A stretch of DNA of 64,000 nucleotides from Rhizobium croatiense (GTDB lineage Bacteria > Pseudomonadota > Alphaproteobacteria > Rhizobiales > Rhizobiaceae), in assembly GCF_019793465.1 (NCBI RefSeq), contig NZ_JAILYJ010000010.1:186001-250000 (forward strand), read 5' to 3'. The notes under the pieces were generated by a model. That model searched no databases, was not told the origin of the DNA, and worked only from the letters and a program-made list of their open reading frames with translations. This document shows, in pieces, positions 61,467-64,000 of the stretch. Numbering within the stretch: the stretch's first letter is position 1; every line of letters begins with the position of its first letter. A program made the translations under genes and the position numbers.

Positions 61467-62446
61467 GCCGTCACCTCCAGCCCGAAGGTGGGACCGGCGG
61501 TGCGGATGATCGTATCGATATCCGAGAGTTCCGGCGCGAAGCCGAGTTCCGCCTTCGCCCTTGCCGTATTGGCAAAAAGGATCGGCGGATCGCCGGCGCG
61601 GCGGGCGCGGTACCGGACCGGCACTTCACGGCCGGTGGTGCGATGGATGGCTGCAAGAATCTCGCGCACCGAGGTGCCCCGGCCGGAACCGAGATTGACG
61701 CTGAGCGAGCCGCCGCCCGCCATCAGGTGATTGACGGCGGCCAGATGTGCCTGCGCGAGATCGCTGACATGGATATAGTCGCGAACGCAGGTTCCGTCCG
61801 CGGTCGAATAGTCGGTGCCGAAGATATCGAGCCGCTCCAGCCTGCCGGCGGCAGCGAGAAGGGCGCGAGGAATGAGATGGGTCTCGGGCTCGTGACGCTC
61901 GGCAAGCTCGCCATCCGGATCGGCGCCGGCGGCGTTGAAATAACGCAATGCGGCGAAGCGGATGCCATAGGCGGCGGCAAAATCCTCGAGCGCCATCTCG
62001 AAGATCAGCTTGGTGCGGCCGTAAGGATTGACCGGCTGCTGCGGGGTTTCCTCCCGTATCGGCAAGGAGGCGGGAACGCCATAGGTGGCGCAGCTGCTCG
62101 AAAAGACGATCCGGTCGATATCCTGATCGAGGCAGGCTTCGAGCAGCGTGAGGCTGCCGACGACGTTGTTGCGGTAATATTTTCTCGGCATCTCGACGGA
62201 TTCGCCGACATAGGCGTTGGCGCCGCAATGGATAACGCAATCGGGCGAAAATTCGGCCATCGTCCGGCGCAGCGCGACCGCGTCGCCGAGTTCACCCCGG
62301 ATGAGCGGGCCCCAGCGGACGCTGTCGGCATGTCCGGTCGACAGGTTGTCGTAGGTAACCGGGATCATGCCGGCGCGCGACAGCGCTTTGCAGATATGAC
62401 TGCCTATGAAACCGGCACCGCCGGTGACGAGAATGTAGCGGGGCAT
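61463..62446 (-). CDS. uxe: UDP-sugar 4-epimerase, likely UDP-xylose 4-epimerase
   Basis: This 327-residue extended short-chain dehydrogenase/reductase has YILVTGGAGFIGSHICKAL (NAD-binding), the catalytic serine/threonine region RIVFSSSCATYG, and YGRTK as the YxxxK pair. The gene order directly after a UDP-glucuronate decarboxylase matches the uxs-uxe pair of Sinorhizobium meliloti, whose products make UDP-xylose and UDP-arabinose. UDP-glucose 4-epimerase (GalE) remains a possible alternative. The start at 62446 lies 1 base after the uxs stop. Confidence 0.85.
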   Translation of the reverse strand: MPRYILVTGGAGFIGSHICKALSRAGMIPVTYDNLSTGHADSVRWGPLIRGELGDAVALRRTMAEFSPDCVIHCGANAYVGESVEMPRKYYRNNVVGSLTLLEACLDQDIDRIVFSSSCATYGVPASLPIREETPQQPVNPYGRTKLIFEMALEDFAAAYGIRFAALRYFNAAGADPDGELAERHEPETHLIPRALLAAAGRLERLDIFGTDYSTADGTCVRDYIHVSDLAQAHLAAVNHLMAGGGSLSVNLGSGRGTSVREILAAIHRTTGREVPVRYRARRAGDPPILFANTARAKAELGFAPELSDIDTIIRTAGPTFGLEVTA

Positions 62447-62447
62447 C

Positions 62448-63470
62448 TCATACGACCTCCGCCTTCTCTGTCCGGGCAAGCAGGCCGTCGAAATATTCGA
62501 CGGTGCGCGCCAGGCCGGCTTCGAGCTCGATGTGAGGTTGCCATCCCAGCTCGGTCATCGCCCGGGAAATATCCGGCCGCCGCTGGCGCGGATCGTCGAC
62601 GACAGCAGGCAGGTGAACGATGCGGGAACGTGAATTCGTGAGGTCGCGGATGATTTCCGCCAGGCGCCGGACGGTGAATTCGCCGGGGTTGCCGAGATTG
62701 ATCGGGCCATGGCGGGCGCTGCCGGCTGCCGAGAAACGCAGGAAACCTTCAACGAGATCGTCGACATAGCAGAAAGAGCGGGTCTGCTGGCCGTCGCCGT
62801 AGATCGTCAGGTCGGCGTTGCGCAGAGCCTGCACGATGAAATTGGAGACCACCCGGCCGTCATCCAGGCGCATACGCGGTCCATAGGTGTTGAAGATGCG
62901 GCCGACCTTGATGTCGACGCCATAGGTCCTGTGGTAGTCGAAGAACAGGGTTTCGGCGCTGCGCTTGCCTTCGTCGTAACAGGCGCGCGGCCCGATCGGG
63001 TTGACGTTGCCGCAATAGGTTTCGCGCTGCGGGCTCTGGTTCGGATCGCCATAAACCTCCGAGGTCGACGATTGAACGACGGTCGCGCCGGTCTTTCGCG
63101 CGCAGTCCAGGGCGTTGACGGCGCCGAGCACATTGGTGAGCAATGTGCCGACCGGATCCCGCTGATAATCGGGCGGAGAGGCGGGCGAGGCAAAATTGAA
63201 GATGAGCGACGCTTCGATATCGAAGGGCTGCCGGACATCGTGCTCGATGATGCGGAAACGGGGGTTCGACTGGAGGTGCTCGACATTCACACGGCGACCG
63301 GTCGAAAAATTATCGAGGCATATGACGCTGTGGCCGCGTAGCAGAAGCCTTTCGCAGAGATGCGAGCCAAGAAAACCGGCCCCGCCATTGACAAGAGCAG
63401 TGCCCAGATTCTTGAGCACCGGCACGCCTTCTACTTCAGAATAACCTTCGCCGGGAACGAAACTACGCAT
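62448..63470 (-). CDS. uxs: UDP-glucuronate decarboxylase (UDP-xylose synthase)
   Basis: This 340-residue enzyme converts UDP-glucuronate to UDP-xylose. [19 protein letters not shown] is the NAD-binding motif, CYDEGKR carries the YxxxK catalytic pair in the form typical of UXS, and [15 protein letters not shown] is also UXS-like. The start at 63470 follows AAGGAGTTTTGTA, giving MRSFVPGEG; upstream codons lack support. It is the first gene of the five-gene operon. Confidence 0.9.
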   Translation of the reverse strand: MRSFVPGEGYSEVEGVPVLKNLGTALVNGGAGFLGSHLCERLLLRGHSVICLDNFSTGRRVNVEHLQSNPRFRIIEHDVRQPFDIEASLIFNFASPASPPDYQRDPVGTLLTNVLGAVNALDCARKTGATVVQSSTSEVYGDPNQSPQRETYCGNVNPIGPRACYDEGKRSAETLFFDYHRTYGVDIKVGRIFNTYGPRMRLDDGRVVSNFIVQALRNADLTIYGDGQQTRSFCYVDDLVEGFLRFSAAGSARHGPINLGNPGEFTVRRLAEIIRDLTNSRSRIVHLPAVVDDPRQRRPDISRAMTELGWQPHIELEAGLARTVEYFDGLLARTEKAEVV

Positions 63471-63857
63471 TACAAAACTCCTTCCCATGTTTTAGTCTTT
63501 TGATTTATTCAGGCGCTGCGTGCCTCCATTATCCGGTCTGATATTCATTTCCTTGAGTATCTCAACTCGAATAACTTTATAGTTATTCTTCGGATATATG
63601 GTTTACTATTCGAATGATAGGGTGATTGTTAGATAGGTCAACTTTAAAAACGTTCTCAACCCGAAATAACTACGCAATTGTTCTTTAAAGTAACAAATAA
63701 TTAATCATTTTCTATCTTTTTTTCACGTAGAGCGGGTATCCCGACATCACTCAAGCTTCCGTCAATCAGGAACGGGTACAAAAGAATGAAGGGCTGGCCG
63801 CACGTAACTGCGCGACCGGTCTTGCATCCGGGAGCGCCATATGCGAGGGGATTGGCC
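63471..63857. promoter_or_regulatory. AT-rich divergent promoter region of the polysaccharide operon
   Basis: This 387-base stretch is markedly AT-rich against its surroundings and contains no gene. It holds a perfect inverted repeat GAATAACT (63569-63576) / AGTTATTC (63581-63588) with TTAT between, and the palindrome ATTCGAAT (63608-63615). Such a site fits a transcription-factor binding region, for example of a c-di-GMP-dependent AraC-type activator like CuxR; no such gene is seen in the window. Confidence 0.6.
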
Positions 63858-64000
63858 ATGTCGAAAAAACACGCTGCAGCGCAGCCGAAAGGCTGGCGTC
63901 TATTTCATTTTGCGATGTTTGCCTGGGGAACGACGCTTCTTGCGGTCGGACCGACGGCCTGTGCGGTCGTTAACGACGACATAGCCACCGTCGCGAAAAA
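63858..64000 (+). CDS. Start of a secreted protein, 3' end outside the window
   Basis: From ATG at 63858, with GAGGGGA in the right distance, the frame is open to the window end (47 residues). It starts MSKKHAAAQPKGWRLF and continues with a hydrophobic signal-like stretch FHFAMFAWGTTLLAVGPTA. An ATG at 63786 in the same frame is a weaker alternative. The family cannot be told from this fragment. It is divergent from the uxs operon. Confidence 0.5.
   Translation, partial: MSKKHAAAQPKGWRLFHFAMFAWGTTLLAVGPTACAVVNDDIATVAK

Noticed and set aside
61403..62641. A 412-codon plus-strand frame opposite uxe and the glycosyltransferase start
   Set aside because: It overlaps three genes with strong motifs, and its composition is atypical.

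Overview
The window is GC-rich, densely packed chromosomal DNA of an alphaproteobacterium. The best fit is a Rhizobium of the leguminosarum/etli type. Supporting signs are the irr-fabA-fabB-fabI block, the recR and rimP-nusA-ylxR-infB-rbfA-truB orders, a TIGR02300 gene next to cmk-rpsA, DUF995, and a family of rhizobial-type palindromic intergenic repeats. The assignment rests on gene order and protein similarity as I know them; no search was run. I saw no IS element, phage or CRISPR array.

Positions 1-31900 are mostly housekeeping. They hold the end of a ybaB gene and recR, the transcription/translation operon rimP-nusA-ylxR-infB-rbfA-truB (5215-12522), rpsO and pnp, an rsmC-like methyltransferase, the fatty-acid operon fabA-fabB-fabI divergent from irr, small membrane and secreted proteins, tRNA-Ala(GGC), a TIGR02300 protein, cmk-rpsA and a short RNase D. 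The aroA gene that I would expect between the TIGR02300 gene and cmk is not there. Several hairpins (terminators, leaders, unusual perfect inverted repeats) mark the gene borders.

Positions 31094-38192 carry catabolic genes. A MerR-XRE-cupin regulator is divergent from gabT-gabD (GABA to succinate). After slyX come uxaC-uxuB (glucuronate to mannonate).

Positions 38286-57958 form a large carbohydrate region. A dimethylglycine-dehydrogenase-like enzyme is paired with a choline-kinase-like enzyme. Next is a complete ABC sugar importer with a Gfo/Idh oxidoreductase (47048 back to 41712). A TetR regulator follows, then a forward operon of Gfo/Idh, DUF993 aldolase-like, TIM-barrel isomerase-like and Gfo/Idh proteins. 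The last part is a LacI-DUF2264-hydroxyacid dehydrogenase operon divergent from a second, orphan binding protein that is a paralogue of the first. The same palindrome (AACC-N4-RGTT type) lies at three promoters: the importer, the Gfo/Idh-DUF993 operon and uxaC. I read it as the TetR operator tying import, an uncharacterised oxidation/cleavage route and glucuronate catabolism into one regulon. This is the best candidate for an undescribed system in the window.

Positions 58064-63470 are a five-gene minus-strand operon: UDP-glucuronate decarboxylase, UDP-xylose 4-epimerase, cellulose-synthase-like glycosyltransferase, DUF995 secreted protein and GH26-like glycosidase. It resembles the CuxR-controlled arabinose-containing polysaccharide locus of Sinorhizobium meliloti. 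An unusually AT-rich intergenic region with a perfect inverted repeat separates it from the start of a secreted protein that runs off the window.
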